From positions 496,001 to 560,000 of the forward strand of contig JADKIA010000031.1 of the NCBI GenBank assembly GCA_016721465.1: DNA of 64,000 nucleotides, written 5' to 3'. Within the stretch, counting starts at the first letter, position 1, and each line of letters starts with the position of its first letter. A program made the position numbers and the translations under genes. The notes under the pieces were generated by a model. The model did no database searches, was not told where the DNA came from, and was given only the letters and a program-made list of their open reading frames with translations. Positions 9,457 through 17,001 of this stretch are shown in pieces. Source of the DNA: Ideonella sp. GTDB taxonomy: Bacteria; Pseudomonadota; Gammaproteobacteria; Burkholderiales; Burkholderiaceae_C.

Positions 9457-9984
9457 ATGCTGCAAAACATCAGCCTGCGCTACGACCCGGTCGAAGATCG
9501 CCTGGCCATGTGCCTGGTCGTACACCGGCAGGGTGGCGAAGCGCAGGAGCATTGGCTGCACTTGACCCGGCGGGTCTGCACCGGGTGGCGCCAGGACCTG
9601 CAGGCCATGGTGGACCTGTCGGCGCAAGTGCCGGCGCAGATGGATGGCGCGAGCAAGCAGGCCGTGTCGGCCGCGCACCACCAGGCGATGGTGGGCCAGG
9701 CTGCGGTGCGGACCGACGCCACGCCGAGCCCGGTCGAGCCCGCGATCACACCCACGCTGGTGACCAAGGTCGTTTGCGGCCGCCGGCGCCAGGACCAGCG
9801 CTGGATGATCCGGTTCGAGCGGCTGAACGAGCCGCCGCTCAGTCTGATGCTGAACAGCAAGACCTTGCATGGGCTGGTGGATGCGGTGTTCCGGCGGGTG
9901 AAAGTGGCCGGCTGGGCCCTGCCGCCCCTGCCTGCGGAGTCCGCACCGTCGTCGGGCAACCTGCCGACCTCCATCCTTCACTGA
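9457..9984 (+). CDS. Hypothetical protein, second small gene of the secretion leader region
   Basis: 175 residues with no recognised family. Two folded-looking ends flank a variable linker: an N-terminal part (residues 1-55, ISLRYDPVEDRLAMCLVVH and a Trp/Arg-rich helix), a low-complexity stretch (~65-95), and a C-terminal part (~98-155, RRQDQRWMIRFERLNEPPL then LMLNSKTLHGLVDAVF). The repeated theme of a strand pair followed by a helix suggests two related halves. No signal peptide or membrane segment. No Shine-Dalgarno is visible: the bases before the ATG are the 3' arm of a hairpin followed by TTTGAACTC. Its place before the TnpB-like gene and the type I secretion operon suggests a linked function. 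Confidence 0.65.
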   Translation: MLQNISLRYDPVEDRLAMCLVVHRQGGEAQEHWLHLTRRVCTGWRQDLQAMVDLSAQVPAQMDGASKQAVSAAHHQAMVGQAAVRTDATPSPVEPAITPTLVTKVVCGRRRQDQRWMIRFERLNEPPLSLMLNSKTLHGLVDAVFRRVKVAGWALPPLPAESAPSSGNLPTSILH

Positions 9985-10004
9985 AGTTGCATCGGAACGA
10001 CAGA

Positions 10005-10046
10005 AGTTCATATAGGATGCGCTATCATGCGCCTCCTATATGAACT
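10005..10046. promoter_or_regulatory. 18-bp inverted repeat covering the start codon of the TnpB-like gene
   Basis: AGTTCATATAGGATGCGC (10005-10022) and GCGCCTCCTATATGAACT (10029-10046) are complementary at 17 of 18 positions (the mismatch is T10018 with C10033), separated by TATCAT. The ATG at 10040-10042 lies inside the 3' arm, and an in-frame stop at 10013-10015 rules out any earlier start. It could be an operator for a dimeric regulator, or an mRNA hairpin that hides the start codon. Confidence 0.75.
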
Positions 10047-10696
10047 CTCTGCTCCGCATCCCGCTGCACACCAGCGCCAGCCAGACTGAGCGCCTGCACC
10101 GCCTGCAGCACGCGTTCGCAGAGGTCTGCAATGCGCTCGCGCCCCTGGTGCAGCAGACGGCCTGCTGGAACCGGGTGGCCTTGCACCACATGGCCTACAA
10201 GCCGCTGCGGCAGCGCTTCCCGGGCCTGGGCTCGCAGATGGTCTGCAACGCGATCTACTCGGTCTCGCGCACCTGCCGTCTGGTCTATCAGCACCGCGAG
10301 AGCCCATTCAACCTGCAGCGGCTCAACGGCAAGGCGCTGCCGCGGCTGTTGTTCATCCCGCAGTCGCCGGTCTACTTCGATCGGCACACGCTCAGCCTCA
10401 AGGACGGGCAGGTCTCGATGTTCACGCTGGACGGAAGGATGCGTTTCAGCCTCGACCTGACGCCCGACAACGAAGCCCGCTTCCGCAACGAAAAGTTGCG
10501 CGAGATCGTCTTGAGCTCCAAGGCGGGCGCCTTCACGCTCAGCTTCCTGTTTGCCGAAGGCGACGCCGACGACGAAGCCAGCCCGGAGCAAGTCACGGGC
10601 GGTGACCTGCCGGAATACGTGCTGATCACCGACGACGCCCCCATCCAACAGGCTTGGCAACTGCCGGGCCCTCAACGCACTGCATTGCACCCATGA
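10040..10696 (+). CDS. TnpB N-terminal-domain-like protein lacking the RuvC nuclease domain
   Basis: 218 residues. From memory of IS200/IS605 TnpB proteins, residues ~14-75 (helical, with CNAL, VALHHMAYKPLRQRFPGLGS and a helix ending in Arg) match the helical N-terminal section with the pattern '..H..Y..iR.rF.LsaQm...aI..V..'. Residues ~105-165 (YFDRHTLSLKDGQVSMFTL, then GRMRF) match the wedge/beta-barrel section usually seen as 'YDxRiLSwk...VSi.Tl.GR...P'. The protein ends where RuvC should begin; no DED catalytic residues or zinc finger follow, only a short acidic tail. Its TGA overlaps the ATG of the first ABC gene (ATGA at 10693-10696), so it is translationally coupled to type I secretion. 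There is no Shine-Dalgarno. Function unknown: an RNA-binding or regulatory domesticated fragment is one possibility. Confidence 0.7.
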   Translation: MNSLLRIPLHTSASQTERLHRLQHAFAEVCNALAPLVQQTACWNRVALHHMAYKPLRQRFPGLGSQMVCNAIYSVSRTCRLVYQHRESPFNLQRLNGKALPRLLFIPQSPVYFDRHTLSLKDGQVSMFTLDGRMRFSLDLTPDNEARFRNEKLREIVLSSKAGAFTLSFLFAEGDADDEASPEQVTGGDLPEYVLITDDAPIQQAWQLPGPQRTALHP

Positions 10697-12471
10697 GCAA
10701 ACCTCAACGCGGCGGCCCGGCGCCGATCAATCCTGTCAAGGAAGCGATCATGAGCCAGCGGGCGCACTACGCCCAAGCGGCCAAACTGAGCGTCCTCACG
10801 GGGCTGATGGCACTCACGCCATCGTGGTTCATGCTGGAGGTCTACGGCCGAGTGCTGGACAGCCGGAGCTCATCGACGCTGGGCTGGCTGCTTCTGGTGG
10901 TAGCCGGTGTGTATGCCATCCTGGAACTGCTCGACTGGATTCGCTCGCGTACCCTGTTCACCGCCGGCGAAGCGATCGAAAAGCAGCTGCGCACGCGGGT
11001 GTTCGATGCCACGTTCGAGGCCAACCTGCGCAAGCTGCCGGGCGGCACGACCCAGGTGTTCGGCGATCTGCGGACCATCAAGGAGTTCGTCTCGGCACCG
11101 GCCGTGATTGCGGCGCTGGACGTCCCCGCCGCGATGGTCTGCCTGGTCCTGCTGTTCGTCATCAGCCCGTGGCTGTGCGCCATGTCGATGGTGGCCGCGG
11201 TGTTCCAGGTGGTGCTGGCCGTCGTCACCGAGCGCCAGACGATGCCGCTGCTGACCGAGGCCACGAAGTCGTCGATCGACGCTCAGAACTATGCGGCCAA
11301 CACCTTGCGCAATGCGCAGGTGATCGAGTCGATGGGCATGCTGCGCCATGTGCACCAGCGCTGGATGACACGGCAGCGGCGCTTCCTGACCCGACAGTCC
11401 GACGCCTCGGACCACGCCGGAGTCACCAGCATGGCGGCCAAGCTGATTCAGAACACCCAAAGCTCGCTGCTGTTGGGGGCGTCGTGTCTGATGGCGATCA
11501 ACGGGCAGCTCCTGGGCGGCGGCGGCATGATGATCGTCGCCTCGATCCTGGGCGGGCGCGTGCTGCAACCCCTGGCGCAACTGGTGGCGCAATGGCGAAC
11601 CATCGTGACGGTGCGCGATGCCTATGCGCGGCTGTCGAGCCTGGTCAGCAACATTCCGGTGTCGACCCCCGGCATGCCCCTGCCGGCGCCCAAGGGGCTG
11701 CTCACCGTTGAAAACGTGCTCGCCGGTGCGCCCGGCACTGCGGCGCCGATTCTCAAGGGGGTTTCCTTCGCAGTCAGGCCCGGCGAGGTGCTGGTCGTGA
11801 TCGGACCCTCCGCATCCGGCAAGTCCACCTTGGCGCGCCTGCTGATGGGCATCTGGCCGGCGGCCAGCGGCAAGGTGCGGCTGGATGGCGCGGATGTGCA
11901 TTCCTGGCACAAGTCCCAGCTGGGGCCGCACCTGGGATACCTGCCGCAGGGCATCGAGCTCTTCGATGGAACGGTGGCCGAGAACATCGCGCGATTCGGC
12001 AAGGTGGACATGAAACAGGTCGAGGAAGCCGCCAACCAGGCCGGCATCACCGGGATGATTGCCGCATTGAAGGATGGCTACGACACCCGCATCGGCGAGG
12101 ATGGTGCGGTTCTGTCGGGGGGACAGCGACAGCGCCTGGGTCTGGCCCGAGCGGTCTACGGAAATCCTGCGCTGGTGGTTCTGGATGAACCCAACTCCAG
12201 CCTGGATGACGCTGGCGAAAAGGCCTTGCTGGCCCTGCTGCACGGACTGAAGGCGCGCGGTGCCACGGTGGTGGCGATCACGCACCGCACCACCTTGCTG
12301 CCGGCTGCCGACAAGCTGCTGGTGCTCAACGACGGGCAGGTGGCTTCATTCGGGCCGCGTGATGAAGTGTTGGCCGCGCTGAAGAAAGCCAACGAACAGG
12401 CCAGGGCCCAGGCCGAGGCTCGACAAATCGCGACGAGGCCGTCGCCCGCCATCTCCGGGAGCGCTGCATGA
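10693..12471 (+). CDS. Type I secretion ABC transporter, PrtD-like (first of two)
   Basis: 592 residues: an N-terminal half with about six membrane helices (residues ~25-290) and a C-terminal ATPase. Walker A is GPSASGKST (~371-379), the signature is LSGGQRQRLGLARA (~474), Walker B is LVVLDEPN, and the H-loop is ITHRTT. The ENIARFG and DEPNSSLDD phrases are typical of PrtD/AprD/RsaD exporters of RTX proteins. The start chosen is the ATG at 10693, overlapping the TnpB-like stop; an in-frame extension upstream overlaps that gene and is unlikely. All ATPase motifs look intact. It energises export of the RTX protein across the inner membrane, probably together with the next protein. Confidence 0.93.
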   Translation: MSKPQRGGPAPINPVKEAIMSQRAHYAQAAKLSVLTGLMALTPSWFMLEVYGRVLDSRSSSTLGWLLLVVAGVYAILELLDWIRSRTLFTAGEAIEKQLRTRVFDATFEANLRKLPGGTTQVFGDLRTIKEFVSAPAVIAALDVPAAMVCLVLLFVISPWLCAMSMVAAVFQVVLAVVTERQTMPLLTEATKSSIDAQNYAANTLRNAQVIESMGMLRHVHQRWMTRQRRFLTRQSDASDHAGVTSMAAKLIQNTQSSLLLGASCLMAINGQLLGGGGMMIVASILGGRVLQPLAQLVAQWRTIVTVRDAYARLSSLVSNIPVSTPGMPLPAPKGLLTVENVLAGAPGTAAPILKGVSFAVRPGEVLVVIGPSASGKSTLARLLMGIWPAASGKVRLDGADVHSWHKSQLGPHLGYLPQGIELFDGTVAENIARFGKVDMKQVEEAANQAGITGMIAALKDGYDTRIGEDGAVLSGGQRQRLGLARAVYGNPALVVLDEPNSSLDDAGEKALLALLHGLKARGATVVAITHRTTLLPAADKLLVLNDGQVASFGPRDEVLAALKKANEQARAQAEARQIATRPSPAISGSAA

Positions 12472-14240
12472 GCTCGAATTCCATTGGCCTGCCTGCGCCG
12501 TCGGCGCTTGGTGCCGCCACCGACCCCAAGGTCAACCCAACCCCGTCCAAGCGGGGCGGGTTCTTCGAACGCAGCCCGCTGGGCCGCTGCCTGTGGACGT
12601 TTCGGCGGGAGTTCTTCTGGGTCTGTGTCTTCAGCTTCTTCACAAACGTGCTGATGCTCACTCCCACGCTGTACATGTTGCAGGTCTACGACCGCGTGAT
12701 GCTCAGTGGCAATGAGCTGACGCTGGCCGCACTGACCGCCATGATGGTGTTCTTCTACGCCGTGATGGGGTTCGCCGAATGGGTGCGCTCCCGCCTGCTG
12801 GTGCGTGCCGGGGCACGCTTCGACGAAACGCTCAACACCAAGGTCTTCGAGGCCACCTTCGAGGCTCGCCTGAGCGGCACCAACCGCAACCCGCTGCAGC
12901 CCCTGGGTGACCTGACGCAACTGCGCCAATTCCTCACCGGCAACGGGATCTTCGCGATCGTCGATACCCCCTGGACGGTGGTGTATCTGGCGGTGCTGTT
13001 CTTGATGCACCCGCTGCTGGGATGGGCGTCCATCGCCTTCATGCTGATCCAGCTGACGCTGGCCTATGCCGGCCATCGCCTGACGTCGGGCCGCTATCGC
13101 GTGGCGCAAGAACAGGCGACCGAGGCCTCGAACTACCTGCAGAGCAAGCTTCGGAATTCAGAGACCGTCGAGGCCTTGGGGATGATGGGCAACCTGCGTC
13201 GCCAATGGCTGGACTTGCAGAAGAAGCAACTGGCGAGTCAGGCCGATGCGCAGGAACTTGCGCGACGCCTGCAGTCGTTCACCAAGTTCATCCAGTACAT
13301 GCAGCAATCGCTGATCCTGGCCCTGGGTGCCCTGCTGGCGATCGATGGCCAGATCAGTGCGGGGGCGATGATCGCCTGCAATGCCTTGATGGGCAATGCG
13401 CTTCGCCCCATCGGCACCATCGTGCAGACCTGGAAGCAATTCGTCGACATTCGGCAGGCCTACACCCGCCTGGACGAGGTGCTGATGGCCAACCCTGCTC
13501 GCGATGCCACGCACGAGGGCGACGAGGTGAAGGGCCAGATCACCCTGCGCCACCTCGTGGCCACCGCGCAGGGGCGCGAGGAGCCGATTCTCAAGGGGCT
13601 GGATGCCGAATTCGTGGCGGGCGAAATCGTCGCCATCGTCGGCCCCTCCGGCGCGGGCAAGTCCACCTTGGCGCGATGCCTGCTGGGGATCTGGCCGACC
13701 ACCGAGGGCCAGGTGCTGCTCGATGGGCAGCCCATCGAATCCTGGTCGCGCGACGCCTTGGGCCCCAATCTGGGCTATCTGCCGCAGGACATCGAGATGT
13801 TCGACGGCACGATTGCCGAGAATATCGCGCGCTTCATGCCGGTGGAGGCGGCGGCCGTGATCGAGGCGGCCACGCGCACCGGCATCCACGACATGATCCT
13901 GCGCCTGCCCAAGGGCTACGACACGCCGATGGGCGAGGCCGGCAACTTCCTGTCCGGCGGGCAAAAGCAGCGCATTGGTTTGGCTCGGGCGATCCTTGGC
14001 GACCCCGCCCTGGTGGTGCTCGACGAACCCAATGCCAACCTGGATGACATCGGCGAGACCGCGCTGTTGCGCACCGTGGCTCAGCTCAAGGAGCGCGGCA
14101 AGACCGTCTTCATGATCGTCCATCAACAGCACATGCTCGCGGCCGCGGACCGCGTGCTGGTGCTCGAAAACGGGCAGATCACCAACTTCGTCAAAGTGGA
14201 GCGGCGCGCAGCCTCCACGCAGCCGGCAATCCAATCATGA
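12468..14240 (+). CDS. Type I secretion ABC transporter, PrtD-like (second of two)
   Basis: 590 residues. A proline/charged N-terminal extension (~45 residues) precedes about six membrane helices and an ATPase with Walker A GPSGAGKST (~392), signature LSGGQKQRIGLARA (~494), Walker B LVVLDEPNANLDD and an H-loop in IVHQQH. It resembles the preceding protein throughout (both have YLPQ, EMFDGT or ELFDGT, and ENIARF) and overlaps it by ATGA, so it is a tandem paralogue. Because both copies keep full catalytic motifs, a heterodimer or two exporters with different cargo are both possible. It overlaps the HlyD-type gene by four bases. Confidence 0.93.
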   Translation: MSSNSIGLPAPSALGAATDPKVNPTPSKRGGFFERSPLGRCLWTFRREFFWVCVFSFFTNVLMLTPTLYMLQVYDRVMLSGNELTLAALTAMMVFFYAVMGFAEWVRSRLLVRAGARFDETLNTKVFEATFEARLSGTNRNPLQPLGDLTQLRQFLTGNGIFAIVDTPWTVVYLAVLFLMHPLLGWASIAFMLIQLTLAYAGHRLTSGRYRVAQEQATEASNYLQSKLRNSETVEALGMMGNLRRQWLDLQKKQLASQADAQELARRLQSFTKFIQYMQQSLILALGALLAIDGQISAGAMIACNALMGNALRPIGTIVQTWKQFVDIRQAYTRLDEVLMANPARDATHEGDEVKGQITLRHLVATAQGREEPILKGLDAEFVAGEIVAIVGPSGAGKSTLARCLLGIWPTTEGQVLLDGQPIESWSRDALGPNLGYLPQDIEMFDGTIAENIARFMPVEAAAVIEAATRTGIHDMILRLPKGYDTPMGEAGNFLSGGQKQRIGLARAILGDPALVVLDEPNANLDDIGETALLRTVAQLKERGKTVFMIVHQQHMLAAADRVLVLENGQITNFVKVERRAASTQPAIQS

Positions 14241-15607
14241 ACACCAACGTACAAGCTCGACCGGGCACCCAGGTGACCAGCACCCCAGCGCCCATCACCG
14301 ACATCGACGATGTCGAGTTGAAGACCGATACGCGTCCTGCGATCCGCCTGGGCTTCTGGGTGCTCGTGGTCGGATTCGGACTGTTTCTCGCCTGGGCGGC
14401 GTGGGCCCCATTGGACGAAGGGGTGTCCTCGCAGGCCACGGTTTCGGTGGAGTCGCGGCGCAAGACCATTCAGCACATGCAAGGCGGGGTGATCCGGGAC
14501 TTGCTGGTGAAGGAGGGCGCCGAAGTCAAGCTGGGCGACGTCCTGGTGGTACTGGACGATGCGGCCACCCGCGCAGGATTCGAATCGGTGCGCCAGAGCT
14601 ACCTCTCGCAACGCGCGCAGGAAAGTCGGCTCCTTGCCGAGGTGATTGGTGCGCCGTCCATCACCTTCCATCGCGACCTGCTGGTCAAGGGCGACACCGT
14701 GTCTGCCCTGCACATGTCGGTGCAGCAGCAGTTGTTCGCGTCTCGGCGTGCAGCGCAAGCCGCCGAACTGTCGGCAGCCCAACAGTCGATCGTTGGCATG
14801 GAGGGTCAGGTGGCCGGCACCAAGCAGATGCTGGAAAGCAAGCACAGCCAGCAGGCGCTTCAAGCCAGGCAGCTCGCTGGGGTCAAGTCGCTGGCCGACG
14901 ACGGCTTTGCGCCGCGCAATCAGGCGCTGCAACTGGAGCAGAACCAGGCAGAGATGCGCAGTGCCATCGCCGACCTCGAAACCACGCAGCAACGCGTGTT
15001 GAGTGCCATCGCCGAAACCCGCCTGAAGATCGCGCAGCGTCAGCAGGAATACATCAAGGAAGTTTCGTCCCAGCTGGCCGACGTCCGCAAGGACGTTCAG
15101 GCCAACGAAGAGCGCCTGACCGCCATCACGGCCGAGCTGGGCCGCACGCAGATCAAGGCCCCTGTGGGTGGGCAGGTGATCGGGCTGGCCGTGAGCGGCG
15201 TCGGGGGTGTGGTCACGCCCGGGCAACGCTTGATGGACATCCTGCCGCGCGGCGAGTCGCTGCTGCTCGATGCAAAGATCCCGCCGAACGTGATCGATCG
15301 CATCAAGGTGGGCGACCTGGTCGATGTCCGATTCACCACCTTCGCCAATTCGCCGCAGTTGGTGGTTCACGGCAAGCTGGTGTCACTGTCGGGCGACGCC
15401 GTGAGCGAGAACCTCGGCAACGCGGTGCACAGCTTCTTCCTCGGCCGGGTCGAGATCACACCCGACGGGATCAAGGCGCTGGGCACGCGCGTGGTGCAAC
15501 CGGGCATGACGGCCGAGGTGCTGGTCAAGACCGGCGAGCGCTCGCTGCTCACCTACCTGATGCATCCGTTGCTCAAGCGGGTGGCCTCCGCGATGAAGGA
15601 AGAGTGA
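14237..15607 (+). CDS. Type I secretion membrane fusion protein (HlyD/PrtE family)
   Basis: 456 residues. A cytoplasmic N-terminus is followed by one membrane helix (~36-58, LGFWVLVVGFGLFLAWAAW), a barrel-sandwich half-motif (GGVIRDLLVKEGAEVKLGD), a long alpha-helical hairpin rich in Gln/Glu/Ala (~120-300), and the second half-motif (IKAPVGGQVIGLAVSGVGGV), ending in a beta-barrel domain (GMTAEVLVKTGERSLLTYL). This matches HlyD/PrtE/RsaE adaptors, which link the inner-membrane ABC protein to the outer-membrane TolC-type channel. It overlaps the second ABC gene by four bases and is followed after two bases by the TolC-type gene. Confidence 0.95.
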   Translation: MNTNVQARPGTQVTSTPAPITDIDDVELKTDTRPAIRLGFWVLVVGFGLFLAWAAWAPLDEGVSSQATVSVESRRKTIQHMQGGVIRDLLVKEGAEVKLGDVLVVLDDAATRAGFESVRQSYLSQRAQESRLLAEVIGAPSITFHRDLLVKGDTVSALHMSVQQQLFASRRAAQAAELSAAQQSIVGMEGQVAGTKQMLESKHSQQALQARQLAGVKSLADDGFAPRNQALQLEQNQAEMRSAIADLETTQQRVLSAIAETRLKIAQRQQEYIKEVSSQLADVRKDVQANEERLTAITAELGRTQIKAPVGGQVIGLAVSGVGGVVTPGQRLMDILPRGESLLLDAKIPPNVIDRIKVGDLVDVRFTTFANSPQLVVHGKLVSLSGDAVSENLGNAVHSFFLGRVEITPDGIKALGTRVVQPGMTAEVLVKTGERSLLTYLMHPLLKRVASAMKEE

Positions 15608-15609
15608 TC

Positions 15610-17001
15610 ATGTACAAACACCTTGGTCGCCCCATGGCGCGGCCGCTTCGGGATGTGATGCTGGCCGTGTCGGGTTGTCTGGCCATGGCCCTCGGCGCCC
15701 ACGCCATGACCATGCAGGAAGCGTTTCAGGCTGCGGTGCGCAACGATGCCCAATACCGCGCGGCGGGGCACGAGCTGGCGAGTGCACAGTTTGCGGTGCC
15801 AGCCGCGCGCGCTGCGCTCTTGCCGCAGATCAGCTTGAACGCGTCCGGGTCTGACGTGGTCGGCAGTCGGTCGTTCCCGAACGCGGCGGCGCAGGACGTC
15901 ACGGTCAGGGTCGACTACGCCGCACCGCAGGCCTCGCTGGCATTGCGCATGCCGATCTTCAACTACGAGGCCTTGAGCCGCTATCGGCAGAGCGAGGCCC
16001 AGTCCGAAGCGGCCACGGCGGTCTATCGCGCCCGGGGCACGGAGTTGATCGATCGACTCAGCGCCGCGTATCTGCAGGTGCTGCTGGCGGACGAGGCGCG
16101 CGAACTGAGCAAGGCCCAGGTGCAGATGCTGACAGTGCAGGTCGCTCAGGCGAAGCAGCGGCTGCAACGCGGCGAAGGCACGCGGGTGGATGCCGCGCAG
16201 ACGCAGGCCAATCTGGATGTCGCGCGAACCCGCCAGATCGAGGCCGAGGACCAGTTTGAATTGGCACGGCGGCAGCTGCAGCGCATCACAGGTCTGCAGA
16301 CAGCGCCCTTGCGGCGCGTGCCGGCCAACTATTCGCCGTCGCCGCTGGAGCCTGAACGCTTGGGTGACTGGCTGAGCCTGGCCATTGCACAAAGCCCCTC
16401 CCTGCAGGCGCGCGAACAGGCACTGACGGTGGCTCGCATGGGCGTGCAGCGCAACCTGGCCGGGCACATGCCGCGGCTGGATCTGGTGGCCAGCGTTTCG
16501 CGCAGCCAGAACGACATGGTCAGCAGCCTGAATCAGACCTCGACCCTGCGTTCCATCGGTGTGCAGTTGAACGTGCCGCTGTACAGCGGTGGTGGGGTCG
16601 ACGCCAGCGTCAAGCAGGCGCTCGCCGATCAGGCCCGCGCCGAAGAGGACATTCGCTCGGAGCGTGAGAATCTGGCGATCGAGGTGCAGCGGCACTACCA
16701 GTTTGTCGTCAACGGGGCATCGAAGATTTCGGCCTATCGACAAGCCGTGGAGTCCAGCGCACTGGCCCTGCAGGGTGCGCGGCGCTCGCTGGAAGCCGGC
16801 CTTGGCACCAACAACGACGTGGCCGATGCCCAGGCGCGTTACTTCTCCGCGCAGCGCGACCTGGCGCAGACACGGATCGAATACCTGCAATCGCGCCTGC
16901 GACTGATGCTGCAAGCGGGCATGGCGATGGCCGACGTTGTCGGAGACATCGATCGCATTCTGGTTGCCGAGCCCGGTTCGGCCACTTCAACCACCCCATG
17001 A
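15610..17001 (+). CDS. TolC-family outer-membrane channel of the type I secretion system
   Basis: 463 residues from the ATG at 15610; the open frame extends upstream across the HlyD-type gene, but that part is a shadow. A signal peptide (VMLAVSGCLAMALGAHAM) precedes two repeats of the outer-membrane efflux fold, each beginning with a helix such as TMQEAFQAAVRNDAQYRAA. Typical TolC features are SLALRMPIFNYEALSRYRQ, the YLQVLLADE helix, VPLYSGGGVDASVKQA, and the final LGTNNDVADAQARYF. It completes the tripartite exporter and overlaps the cyclophilin gene by four bases. Confidence 0.93.
   Translation: MYKHLGRPMARPLRDVMLAVSGCLAMALGAHAMTMQEAFQAAVRNDAQYRAAGHELASAQFAVPAARAALLPQISLNASGSDVVGSRSFPNAAAQDVTVRVDYAAPQASLALRMPIFNYEALSRYRQSEAQSEAATAVYRARGTELIDRLSAAYLQVLLADEARELSKAQVQMLTVQVAQAKQRLQRGEGTRVDAAQTQANLDVARTRQIEAEDQFELARRQLQRITGLQTAPLRRVPANYSPSPLEPERLGDWLSLAIAQSPSLQAREQALTVARMGVQRNLAGHMPRLDLVASVSRSQNDMVSSLNQTSTLRSIGVQLNVPLYSGGGVDASVKQALADQARAEEDIRSERENLAIEVQRHYQFVVNGASKISAYRQAVESSALALQGARRSLEAGLGTNNDVADAQARYFSAQRDLAQTRIEYLQSRLRLMLQAGMAMADVVGDIDRILVAEPGSATSTTP

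Noticed and set aside
10040..10696. Recent IS200/IS605 insertion as the source of the TnpB-like gene
   Set aside because: No TnpA, no subterminal hairpin ends or RuvC-coding remnant, base composition like its neighbours, and an exact stop/start overlap with the ABC gene: all point to a stable resident gene.
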